Shown here piece by piece: positions 33,480-45,200 of a stretch of DNA of 64,000 bases. The DNA lies in the NCBI RefSeq assembly GCF_000512585.2, contig NC_089246.1:124001-188000 (forward strand), read 5' to 3'. Made by a program: the position numbers and the translations under genes. The stretch is from Kwoniella bestiolae CBS 10118. Its lineage: Eukaryota; Basidiomycota; Tremellomycetes; Tremellales; Cryptococcaceae. The notes under the pieces were generated by a model. The model made no database searches and was not told where the DNA came from. It was given only the letters and a program-made list of their open reading frames with translations. Positions within the stretch are counted from its first letter, which is position 1; every line of letters starts with the position of its first letter.

Positions 33480-34430
33480 GGTACTGCACCTTCAAGACGT
33501 AAGCTATGGGACATCTGGGATCAACGCTATAATGGCCTCTACGGTACTTCATTGAACAAGCTCTTCAACCTTATTGGGTCCTCTGTTCCTCTCGAGCCAG
33601 CTTGGTCTCCCCAATTGCCGAATGGACACATCGATCATATAAATCCTCATACGCGCTCTTATGCTCAGTCTGGTCATTCCTACGCCCGGTCCCAAACCTT
33701 TGAGCTGCCTTTAGAGAGGGTTAAGACCAGGGCTACTGCCCATCCATCCACCGAGGGCGAAGCAAGCCTCGACGTGGAAGAAACTTCGTCTCGTGATGGA
33801 GGAAAGTACACCTTCAAGGTGAACAGCAAGCAGATAAAGTTTGCGAGGAGATTATTCAGTAAGTCAGGTGATGAGGAGGCAAGGACACATGCGCTGGACC
33901 GATATTGTTCAGGTGAGTTTGTGTGCCTTTGAGGTGTCCTAGCTTGTTCGTGCGGGTGTACACTGAAGGAACCCATTTACAGCTCATGAAACGTATCGGC
34001 TTTAAGTGAGCCATTTTCATCAGACTTTCCACGTCATCGATTCACTGACGTGCGCTGTAGAGTACATAACATTGGAGGGACAATCGTATGTTTCGAGCCA
34101 CCCAATCAAGCTGGACCCCCTTTCAACGATCACAGTCCCCATCCTGAAGTCATTGTAGGCAGTGATCGATACAGGTCGCTTGGCAGGAGACTGACTAAAC
34201 TATGTATGTTTATTCCCCTTTTCCTTCCGGTGTATGGTGGTTTGGAGGATAGGCAGTATACTGACCCAATTGTTGCGATGCTAGACGGATGGGATATCAC
34301 TTGGTTCGAAAGGGGACCGCAATCTGGGGAGGGGGTTGAGAACGAGCAAAGAGTTTGCGTCTCTACATCTACATCCGGGGGTGCTTCCTCGTCACTGAAA
34401 TTCCGACAGCCATCACAATATATACATTGA
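33480..34430 (+). pseudogene. Family 3 copy c, 5'-truncated: C-terminal half only
   Basis: Only the C-terminal half of the family is present, directly after copy b. It opens without a start codon in KLWDIWDQRYNGLYGTSLNK, which matches KFWSQTCSDLYGQSFNQY of copy b. The linker (SYAQSGHSYARSQTFELPLE) and YTFKVNSKQIKFARRLFSKS follow. The next piece, expected to read W-x-D-I, is found in a shifted frame (WTDIVQ at about 33896-33912), so a small indel lies near 33885. The last exons are clean: LMKRIGF, NIGGTIVCFEPPNQAGPPFN, SPHPE, RRLTKL and YGWDITWFERGPQ, with a serine-rich extension to the stop at 34430. Probably a partial tandem duplicate; an ATG at 33552 could still give a short protein. Confidence 0.55.
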
Positions 34431-34687
34431 ACTAATCATACTAGACTTACGCGATGCTGATACTATCTATACTATACCTTCATGTTATACCCCTATGCAT
34501 GTATATACAAATCTGGATTACTCGTAGTTGGCAGGATGAATGAGATTAAGCTTAAGTTGCAGTCGCTTCTACCCTGAACCGGTCCATCTTAAGTGTCTCG
34601 ATCAGAGATAACCTCTTCATCATCGTTGATCACATCTCAACCTCATTTTAGACGTATCATCATTCCTTGAGCTGAGCGCAGACCACC

Positions 34688-37011
34688 ATGTCTGTCTCGT
34701 CGCCCACCCAGCTACCTGAGCGAGCCTCAACTCTGGTCATAGGTGGTGGACCCGCTGGATTGGTCTCTCTGAAGTATACCGTCGAATATGGTGAACGATG
34801 GGCGGAAGGTGAAGAGCCTGTGCTGGTGGAAATGGAATCTGAGATCGGAGGTACTTTCAGGTAAGCACATTATCTCTCACTCGTACTTTCGCGACTGCAA
34901 GCTGATTGAGATCCCGTCTTGACTCGTACATGATGTTTAGATGGAGAGGGTACGAGAATGCAGAATTGGTCAGTAGCAAGCAATTGACGTGTTTCTCCGA
35001 TTTCCGGTGAGTCGCTACCAACTGTACACTTCTGCTTCTCCCCTTATGTCATACCATCGCCCCTGCTGATACATCGTATAAAATCAGATACCCCCTCTCA
35101 GCACCCGATCATCCCTCTCTACCAAACTTTGTCTCCTACCTCCATTCCTACACCTCGCATTTCGGCATCACACCCTACATCCACACCTCCACCAAACTCA
35201 TCTCGCTCAGCAAGGTCCCCTCCCCTTCAGACGAATACAAGCACCTCGCCCGCCTCCAGCGGCTCGATCCGGACAAGAAGCCAATCGGCGAACCCATATC
35301 GATCCTTGCCAAACGAGTCATCATCACTACGGGTCTACACGTCATACCCAACATCCCCATTATCCCAGGGCTCAACTCTAATCCCATACCTCCCAACGCA
35401 CCAGAATGGATCCATTCTTCATCGTACACCTCTCGTTCGCAGCTGAGAGATAAAGAGGTGTTAATTCTGGGAGCGGGTGAGACAGGAATGGACCTAGCCT
35501 ACGAATCTATCATGTCCACTTCCAAGAAAGTGTGGCTGGGCGTCCGAACGGGATTCCTATCCTTCCCCAAAGTGCTCAACAACTTCAAAGTACTGGGAAT
35601 GACGTTTGATGGAAACCTGCCGATAGACGGGTTAATCACAAATCTGTTCGAAGATGTCTATGTGCACAGATGGATTGCTCAAAGTCATTTGAGATGGTTC
35701 ATCTCTGATTTCGTCATCAGGCGAGTCATGTGGGTATTGACAGGTACAAAGGCAGGATGTAATCAGTGGTGTGGGGAACTACCACCCGAACGTCAAGGAC
35801 GAGCATATGTCTTCCTCAATAAATCCGCCAAGGCCATTAGGTTTATAAATCAACCGTATTATAAGTTATCGTGGCTACATAAACAACTTGCTCATTATAT
35901 CGATCCGCCCCTTCCTGACGATATCAAGGATAGGAAGATCGATATCGTCCCGTTTCCCAAGGGTTTTAATGAAGATGGAACAGCGATGTTTGGGGAACCA
36001 CCGAAACATCGTGAGAAGGAGACTGCGTGGAAGAGGGGGGACTGCAAACCTGATTTGGTGGTGCTTTGTACGGGGTATAGACAGGATTGGAGTTGGTTGG
36101 GAAAGGGATATCCCAGAGGACCGGAGGAGTGTGAGATCAGAGGAGTGGCTAGTGAGAAGGATCTGTCGGTTGGGTTCGTAGGGTTTGTGAGGCCTGGTGT
36201 GGGTGAGTGAATCAGTGTCTTTAGGATTCCTCTCATCGTTCCCCTTCAAACTCCGAGATGGGAAATGGGAGATGGGGGTGATTGGCTCACCCACTGTTCC
36301 CTCATACTGCAGGCGCAATCCCACCCATAGCAGAAATGCAAACCCAGCTCTTCCTCCTACTTTCCCAAAACCGCATTCCCATACCCAAATCACCAGAGAC
36401 ATACCACCTCCTTCACTCCCCCACCTCGCGTATCCGATATGGCGTAGATCATTCCACGTACATGTCAACGCTCGCCAAGGATATAGGCAGTTCACCTGGG
36501 TTGTTTGAGTTGTGGTGGGAGTATGGGTGGTTCGTCTTGTTTGTTTATTGGTGAGTTGGACTTATCTTTGTCTTACACCATATGATTATTGACTGGCGAG
36601 GTGTCTGTACATGACTGACCGTATTCGTGATATAGCTTTGGCGCAGCATTCCCGACCTTCTACCGACTCACTGGACCGTACAGATCCCCCAAGGCCCAGG
36701 GGATAGTCGAAACGGAATTATGGGAGACTATACGACGTAGAGGGGTGTTGGGTAATATCTTCATGGGGGTTATACCGATGGTGAGTCGTCTGTGACTCGC
36801 ACTTGCTACAAATATAGACCTTTTGCGAGTCTCTGCGACGAGGGCTGAACTGATATATTCTCGCCAGACATTCTACGCCCTCATCAATATCACTGCGTTC
36901 ATTATCGAGAAGACTTGGTCTCTCGCCGCTCCGTTATTTGGATTACCTCCCCCTCCGGACAACATCATGGAATACACCTCGAACAGACAGCTCAAGGTCA
37001 AATCGATGTAA
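34688..37011 (+). CDS. Flavin-containing (FMO/Baeyer-Villiger-like) monooxygenase
   Basis: Start at 34688 (MSVSSPTQLPERASTLVIGG) and stop at 37009-37011, about 600 residues over six or more exons. The FAD-binding Rossmann site is TLVIGGGPAGLVSLKY near residues 14-29, followed by GGTFRWRGYENAELVSSKQL. The second nucleotide site is VLILGAGETGMDLAYES (NADPH). The late FAD contact LVVLCTGYRQDWSWLG is also present. This is the family of dimethylaniline/N,S-oxygenating monooxygenases: it uses NADPH and O2 to oxygenate soft nucleophiles. The C-terminus has two hydrophobic stretches (WWEYGWFVLFVYCFGAAF and FMGVIPMTFYALINITAF) that may anchor it to the ER membrane. The substrate cannot be read from the sequence. 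Convergent with the next gene. Confidence 0.87.
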
Positions 37012-37348
37012 GATGTTCCTGTTGGAGCATGATGAATCGGATAATCCTGCATCCAGCATCAATATGAATACAAAAGTATGACTATGTTGATATAGATTTC
37101 AGATAGGTCATATTCAAGCAACGGAAAACAGATTAGATTATACAGCTATAAACAGGACACTTGTATATGTAACGCCGCTACGGGTAGGATATCGTGTATG
37201 AACAAAATGATAACAAGATTGTTCCGGATCTAAAATCTCTCAGCTTCTTCACTGTCCTACTTCGAGCTGGTGCAAGAGAGGATCTCTATGATGCTTCCCC
37301 CTTAGTTCCATCTCATCACGTAACCACAGCAGCAACTCAACCAGTCAA
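37012..37348. other. Convergent spacer
   Basis: About 340 bp between the stops of the monooxygenase and the BTB-like gene. AT-rich, with no gene; it should contain both polyadenylation sites. Confidence 0.5.
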
Positions 37349-40068
37349 TCACAACCTCCCCAACCTAAGTGAAACATGGTCCGCCAACCCTTCATCCTCC
37401 CTCTTGACCCTCCTTGAATCCTCGACGTCCTCATCATCAGCCTCATCCCCACTATCCTCCTCATCTCCATCTCCAAACTCATCTTCATCATCCTCATCAT
37501 CGTCCATATCCATACCCATAGCCATCTTCATCTTCGTCTGTTCCCTCTTCGCAGCTACCACCGAAGAAGTTGAGAATGCCCTTCTCTTGCCTTTGCCCTT
37601 GGATGAGAGGGATCCGACGGCGCTGGGTGGAGGGGGTTTATGGCGTTCGCCTCCTCCTCGCTCGGTAGGTTCTGTGGGTTTCACCCATCGTTTCCACCAT
37701 CTACCCGCTAGGAGCTTGATCTCGTTATCCAGCGAGAGATACTCGATATTGCGTATGACGCCTTGCCATGTCACGAGCCCTTTGGAGAGACAGTGGTTGA
37801 AGTGGTCTGCGTCGTGCCTTTGGAGAACCATTGGATGTATCAGCACAATCGGACCAGAGATTACGACTGCTTATTTCCGTTCAAAACGATGCTAGGCGGA
37901 ACCTCGAAGACTGATCATCAAGTTGTTGCGTAGGATATGGACAAAACTCACCAGTACAGCCAATGCAATATCACTCCGAAACTAGCAGGATCAGGCAGCG
38001 GTACATACAGAGCCTTGGGTCTATCCGATTTGGTAGGTAACACTTTGGCGCCTCTTATAACGGGTGATTGGAAAATCAGTCTCCCCTCCTGATCTCTCGG
38101 AGGTGGGTTGGGCAGATGTGCTGCTTGAGAATTGAGGAGTGTGCGGAATAAGACGGATTGGGTGGTGAGGTAATCTTTGTGTAAGGGGAAGACGAGGCAT
38201 TGCTATATGTACCGGTCGAGATCAGCTTCGATTCAAGTGCAAGCTGGTCCGAGGATGTATGATGGTAAATAAGTTAGGACAATGTAGCTTGTACCCACCT
38301 CAAGCTGATTCCCTCCAGGCAAACTACCCCTACGACTCCCCGTTATATTCCTATTCCCCTCCATCGTCGTCACACTACTGGACAATACATCAGGCTTCAC
38401 GTTTCCGTCTCTCTCTGATGCGCCATCAGCCTGAGCAGCAGCCTGAATGGACGCAGCGGTAGGAGTAGCTGGACCGAAGAATGAGTCCCCCGGTTGAGCA
38501 TGTAGGAGAGGACCACCGTTGTTTGCTGTTTGCGGGACGTGCGGCTGTGTGGAGAGACGTTGGTGGAGTGGTGGGATTGCTGTGCGTGGGGTGGAGGCGA
38601 TGGCTGGTGATCTCGAGGCTCGCTTGATTGGAACGACTAGTAGAACAGGCATCAGCACAGAGATAGAGACGGATGACCGAGGGGTGGGTGTGGTATTCCA
38701 GCGGAACTCACTTATATGACAATCGGCCGAATGAGGTGCATACCAATATTTACTAGCTAGCTGGACCAGCTTCTTCAATACGAAATCCTTTGGGATCTCA
38801 TCCAAGCTCACTTGATATGGATTCTGCTTCGCTTTATTGTGCTGTTGCTGTTGCGGTGTCAATGGGATAGATGCCGAGAGGGGTACGGCGGGTGCAGATT
38901 GATGCCATCTCTGGGCTCCTGGGTGAGCAGCGCCCGAGCCAGAGCCAGTACCGGGCGGTGGCGAGAGGGGAGCAGAGATCAGAGGGATTGGAGAGGGATA
39001 GGGAGGATGTTTGGACGAGGAAGAAGAGTACTGAGGGGTGAGTAGACCCCTTGTGGTGCCTACGCCCGATCCGCCTGCTGAGCTTGTTCGAACCATTCTG
39101 GGCGATGGGAAGGACGGTCTCACTCCTCGACGTTGGGACATTGACATTGATCCTGGAGAGGAACCGATGCGGCCTGAATGGATTGATTGGGATGCCTGAG
39201 GGGTAGATAGGATATCATCGTGATCGTGATCTATCGGTTCGTCTTTCACTTGTAGGAGTGGTGAGACGGGGACAGGTGTACGTGGTTCATCTTTCACCGT
39301 GGGCATCTTGGGCGATGGTGGGATCAGTTTGGCAGTCTGTGGGACGATATATGGTGAGTGGTGTACGCGCCGTGCTGAGCGAAGAGATGAGGTTGATGAT
39401 GAGGAGGAGGTTGAAGATGTGAGACGAAGAGGGACTGGTCGGTTATTGTGGGACGTGGTGGATGATATAGGCAGTGAGTGTGATTGGGTGGTGAAGTGAT
39501 TTTGTGTGTTAGTGATGGGCGGCAAGGATGATGTGTAGAGTGCGTGTTGAGTATGACTGTTATTATTGTTGTTGTGTGTATATGATAGTGAAGAAGCAAG
39601 TGAGAATGTGGGTTGATTGTCCGTTTGATTGGTATCGGAAGGGAGAGTGGGTATTATACTTGTATTCACACTATGTACATGATGATAAGGATGAGATATA
39701 GTTGAGGATAAGGATGAGGTTGAGGATGATGGTCTTATTCCATGTCCAGATGAAAAAGAGTCCTGGTTCTGGCGAATGAACAGGTTGTCATTGTGGGTTG
39801 GATCCAAATCGAGATCATCAGCACCTCCATCTAGATCGTCGACTTGCATTTCCACGTCCATGTCTAAAATTTCATCTTCATTCCCATCTTCATCTCCCTG
39901 CCCTTGTCCCTTCCCTTCCCTATCCTCATGTCCACTTTCACTTCCATGTACGTATCCTGATAATCTTCCATGGTTGTGGTTTTTGTTTTTGTTTTTGTTT
40001 TTGTTTTCATCAACAACGTCAATCATCTTGAACCGGTTCGAACAATAGAGGAAATGATGGGAAACCAC
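37349..40068 (-). CDS. Low-complexity protein with BTB-like domain, possibly Clp1-like developmental regulator
   Basis: Start at 40068 (MVSHHFLYCSNRFKMIDVVD) or at the second ATG 40026; stop at 37349. The first ~400 residues are low-complexity: an Asn-Lys run from a 6-bp DNA repeat, acidic blocks, and Ser/Pro/His-rich stretches with several S-P sites. The conserved part is SLDEIPKDFVLKKLVQLASK, YWYAPHSADCHI, then after introns FPLHKDYLTTQSVLFRTLLN, YVPLPDPASFGVILHWLYW and VTWQGVIRNIEYLSLDNEIK, ending LLAGRWWKRW. This resembles a BTB-type fold and, from memory, the conserved region of basidiomycete Clp1 (clampless1) proteins, which act in sexual development downstream of the mating-type homeodomain factors. 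The tail is acidic with an Arg/Lys patch. The Clp1 link is tentative. Confidence 0.6.
39978..40008. repeat. Short tandem repeat (GTTTTT)n inside coding sequence
   Basis: About five units of a 6-bp repeat, which read on the minus strand as alternating Lys-Asn codons (NKNKNKNKN). Length changes would keep the frame and add or remove residue pairs. Confidence 0.8.
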
Positions 40069-42209
40069 GTGTCAAAGGGTCCAAAGTGATCAGGTACTAC
40101 CCATAAATCTCCGATCAAAGTCAATTTGTTAATCTAATGTTCGGCAAGGGTCGGATACCACGTAAAACCTTAAAGAGAACAATAAGATCTTTTGGTCTTT
40201 CGTCAAGAGGCGACGTAATAACGATGATGTTAGCCTTTTGTTCCTTTCGTTTAATCGGAATTATGGATCTGATGGATATCCTTCCCTCAGCAGCCACGGC
40301 TAACATATACCAAAACCCTGTGCTGTTGCCTTTCGAGCTGGGCAACGGAAAAGGACAGAGCGACTCACCCACAATAGTGTACAACTTCCCACGAATCTAA
40401 TTGACCGATGATCCCAACTCGCACAGACACCACTAGCTTGTAGTCTTCTTTGGTGGTACAGCGCTATAGTAACAGTAGCAATATCCGAGATTATCGGTCG
40501 AAGCCCAAGCCTTGAGATGTAGAGTGTTGAATTCCTTTTGTTCGATCAAACGGGACGGACGACCAAGAACGCCCACCTGGAGTTCGAAGGGCCCACCGGC
40601 TCTGCTATGTCCGTTGGGGATCGTCCACACGCAGTCCAAGGTAGAGAGAACTTCGGGATTCAGTAGCAACCTTCCCGAGCTAGCTGCTCGTGTGACCAAG
40701 GGTTCTTCTAGATGGAAGCGTAGTTGCCAAGGGACCGCGGACCACGGACCACGGACCACGGACGATGATCTCCGAGATCCTACAGGACAGTATCTCCTTT
40801 TAGACCGTACCAAAGAATCCAAATTTTCGGAACGGTGTGTTATTACCATTCAGAATCTAGACTGTTGGAATCTTTCGAAACGGATCGGATTGATTTCCAA
40901 AGCTCGCGATTCGCGGGAGGTCGTAGGGGCAGGGTAATACGGAGATTCCGATGGGTCTCGCTCGTAGGTCCGCTCTTGTCGGGCTTCGGGGATAGGGTGT
41001 TGTACTGCCCAGAAGATCGAGGGTTGGATCGACAGAAATATGGTGTGAGGTGATTCGACCAATATCACAGAGCCAAAAAAAAGGTCGTCTGGATGATATA
41101 GTATCGTGAATTTGGGATGTATGTAGTCGGTCGGGTGTGGAGGGCTATGGCGGGAAGGTATGATCTATGATGAATCGATGCCTGAAGCGAAGTGGACCTT
41201 GATCTAAGCGGCGGAGATAGTCAATTCTCGAATGGGGCTGAAAGTCAAAGTTGATTCTTATAATATCGACAAACAGGAAACAGACTGAGAACTAAAAGTG
41301 AGAAAAGACAAGATCAGTCACATCCATAATACTCCACATTTTACCCGAATCCTAATTCAAGCCAAAGTCCATCCTCCTGTCATCTCTCATCGAAAAGAAA
41401 ACAAAGGAACCATGTCATTTGGTCATTGTCATCGCCCCCGTAAGAGGTATGAGGAATCACACCAGGTCGAGTGACATCCCTGTCATACGGATACTAGGTA
41501 TGGAACATTCCGAAAGGGTCTCAAGTCCCACGAGTGTGGTCTAAATTTGGAATAGGGACTCGGAGTAACTCTAGACTGGCCCGTTGGTCTGAGTTTTTCT
41601 GGGAACCGCTCACTCACCCAACTGTAACGGACGCAAATACAGACAGATTCCGAGAAACAAGAAGTTTTGAGGTCGGTTCGAGGTACCGGTCTTGGTTGGT
41701 GCCTAACTTGTCTGCGGGACGATTCCTGCGCTTCAGGTATGAGTGTATGACAAGATTGTGAGCTATCCGGCACAGTAAAAAAGAGGAACAGCATACTCAC
41801 GATGGATTCTTTGGTCGGTCGGTGCAAGTGCGTGAGAGGGGTCAGCAATGAAGTGGTAGGTAGATAACGTGCAGAGTGTAGGATACACAAACAAGTAATA
41901 TACATACATCGCTGTAAGATTAAGACCAAGATCATACATAGTCTCTTGACTCGTCCTGCTGATGGCACCCTCACAACCCATCTTATTCCGCGGACAAAGG
42001 AACTCTACTCAATCGACCAATCCCAGAACAAAGGAAACCGCAAAAGTATAGTACTAAGGAGTATCCTCGTCCTGCCTACTACCATGAAATACTGATGCTG
42101 CAGCCGCAGCGTAATGACCTCGCTCAGCCACACAAATCAAGTCAATCCACATGCATAAGTATATATCTATCCCATCCGACTAACAATCTTCCACTACTCA
42201 ATCTACCTT
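40069..42209. other. Long intergenic region upstream of the BTB-like gene
   Basis: About 2.1 kb. Open frames at 40137-40937 and 41483-41981 occur on both strands at once, show no domain and no splice pattern supported by a relative, so none is called. The left part is the likely promoter or long leader of the BTB-like gene; the right part is the 3' flank of LYS2. A 7-bp tandem repeat lies at 40734-40761. Confidence 0.45.
40734..40761. repeat. Four-unit 7-bp tandem repeat (ACCACGG)
   Basis: Units ACCGCGG, ACCACGG, ACCACGG and ACCACGG run without gaps. The first unit differs by one base. No coding role is supported. Confidence 0.85.
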
Positions 42210-45200
42210 CTAATTCCCCGCAGTAGTCCGTCCAATAGCCCTCATAGCCTCTCCCGTCAACACAGGCAACTTCCTCTCCCCCTCTCTCGTAGGCTCGGAA
42301 AGGAACCCAGCTCTGACCAGCCAAGCAATGTACAACCCTATCAATTCCACATCCACCCCGCTCGTGGGGTTGTTCCCTCCTGACGAAGCTAGCGCTTGGG
42401 CATTCCTATCGTCCATCTCAGCAGATTTGGTCGAAGTGGGTAGATCGTCCAGGACAAAGTGCAAGAGAGGGAATAACGCGTTATCCTGAGTTTCCAGGAC
42501 GTGATGTTCCAGCTTGGTTCTCCATAGGACATATTCTACTTGGTTGACATTGTACCCGTACAGCGCTAGGGAAGTTAGGAGGTCATTGAATCGGATCTTG
42601 GGGTGTCCAGTCACCTGAGCTACTGAGAATGCTTGGTTGGGTAGTTGAGTGAGAGTAGAGAGGGACGCGAGGAGGGCAACGTGGTCTACTGGACAGACGT
42701 TTAGGGAGTTGTTTATATCTGGGATTAAGCCCAGTTGGAGACATCCCTTGACCATTCGCCAGATGAAGTCGTCTGTGTTTGTGACTAATACCAGAATGTA
42801 ATAATCAGCATGTGTCAGGACAGGCAACTGTAGTCCAGGTTGCGTAACTCCGTAATAACACATTGTGACATGTAGAGTATCCCACGGAACATAGCCATGC
42901 ACCAACCGAACGATAGTCAAAATAAGAAAAAAAAACTCACCGGCAGTCTTAGAGTCACCCAATATATACCCCGGTCTCACAGTCCACCCGTTCAATCCCC
43001 TCTTCCCAGCCTCAAAGATCAACTTCTCGCACACCCACTTAGTCTGTCCATAACCGCCCTGCAACCCCCTAGTCCCAGCAGAGAGATCATCCGATTCCAT
43101 TATCCCATTCTCATTTGCCGACAAGTGTTCATCGGATTTCTTAATGAACTCTTCATTATCCATAACAGCAGTTGACGAGATGAAACTGAACTGTTTTGCC
43201 TTTTTCCCATATTGACTAGTACACAGTTTGAGGGCAGTAATGGTGGAGAGAACGTTGGCGGAACGGAGTTTGGGGTAAGGGTAAACCCAATGGACGATCG
43301 CTCCATTATGCAATACCGCGTCTGCCTCGAGGGCAATCCGATCCCATTCGGAGGTGGATAGACCAAAGTTGGTTTCAGCCAAATCACCAATAACAGCTTC
43401 TACTTTTCCGTCTTTTACCCAATTCTCGTCCCATACGCCTCGACCTTCTCCACTATCCCTTAATCTCTGTAATCCCTGTTCTGGCGATTTGGCTCGGACC
43501 AAGCAAATCACCTTGGCCACTCGTCGTGAGAGTAGATCCTTGAGGATGAAGGCTCCAAGATAACCTGTAGCTCCAGTTAAGAAGACTGTAATCTTCTTTG
43601 AACTGAAGTCCGATGGTAGAGGATCGAATGTCTCTGGTAATTCTTTGATCAACACTTCTAGATCTGCGGCGTAGTCTACTTCCACGTTGGTTTCCTGCTT
43701 GTTGTTGGAAGCACCATCTGCACCTGATAGATCCGAGTTTCTGAGCGAATCAACTTCAGCAGCTTGTCCTGCTATCGTGGGTTTATCAAAGACCAATCCC
43801 AATGGAGCATTTACGACAAACGCTTTTCTAATCTCGAAGATCAACCTAGTGGCCAAGATGGAGTGTCCACCCATATCGAAGAAGTTTTCGTCCAAGCCGA
43901 CTTGGGGTGGTGGGGAAGGTAAGAGCTTCAACCAGATATTATGGATGGTCTTTTGCGTAGGTGTCAGGTCGGTATTGGCCGCTGGGATAGGTGCGAGAAG
44001 GGCGGTATCGGGAAATGGTAAAGCCGGTTTATCGATCTTACCGTTGGGGTTGAGAGGTAACTTTCTCAAGGGGAAGTAAACGGCTGGAACAGAGTATGAT
44101 GGTAATTTCTTTTTGAGGTGTTCTCGAATATCCTTGATCAACCTCCTGTACCTCTTCACCCCCCTGATCATCTCAGTCTTGAGATCTTGAGATTCATCTT
44201 CCCCATTGGCTTCTGATGAACTCATCAATCCGTCCAGCTCGTCACCATCGATAGGGACAAAGTAAGAGACCAAGACCTTCTCTTCGTCTTTATCCCTTCT
44301 TACCAATGTCACATTCTCTCGTACTAAAGGATGTCTAGAAAGATGGGTATCAATCTCACCCAACTCGATTCTGAATCCTCGAATCTTGATCTGATCATCC
44401 GCTCGACCGGTACATTCCACACGTCCATCGGGAAGGTATCTACCAAGATCACCAGATCTATACATTCTATCTCTGATTCCGAACCAGTGTTTAGCAGCTT
44501 CAGGATTGGTCTTCACTAATGTATCTTCCCGTTGAACACCTTCTCCGAACCAATTGGGAACGAACTTTTCAGCAGTGGCAGCCGGGTCGAGGTATCCTTC
44601 AGCGAGACCACCGGATCGGACATAAATCTCACCCATCTCACCGACCGCACAGGGGACATTTCGGTCGGTTCGATTGACTACGAGCAGCTGGACATCGATC
44701 ATACCTTGACCAGCGGGGATCAGATCCTTTTGCGTGGATAGGAAGGAACTGTCCTCGTTGACACTGGGAATGGCGAAGTACGATACGGCTCGTTGAGTCT
44801 CGGTAGTACCGTACATGTTGATGATGCAAACGTTCTTCGCGAGAGCTTGAAGTCTTGTGCAATCTCGTTTGGTGAGCACATCACCGACGAAGAAGGCATT
44901 CTTGAGGGTCGGGATCTGTCGAGTCGCCTGAGCGGAGAGTAATTGACCCATAGCTGGAAGAGGAGATTAATAGAGGATCATACTTTGTATGTACCAGATT
45001 AAACATACCAGGAGTCAAGTGGGTGACGGTCACTTCACTATCAGCCATCCATTCAGCCAATCTACCAGGTGTACCAATATCATCCGCGGTGGGTACATGC
45101 AGCTGAGCACCCAAGAAGAGGGGAGTGAACACTGCGGAGAACTCAAGATTAGCATGACATCCTCGCGAGAACCGTTGATAACAAGCTAACTTACTATCTC

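Noticed and set aside
37194..37895. 233-codon serine-rich open frame on the plus strand
   Set aside because: Antisense to the acidic, aspartate/glutamate-rich tail of the BTB-like gene; Asp/Glu codons read backwards as Ser and Leu.
40433..40937. Overlapping open frames of 138 and 141 codons upstream of the BTB-like gene
   Set aside because: Mutually antisense and partly made by a 7-bp repeat; no recognisable protein feature.
42210..44951. A single 913-codon exon for LYS2
   Set aside because: The frame reads through a real intron (42785-42940); homologous Lys2 proteins lack the 52 extra residues.
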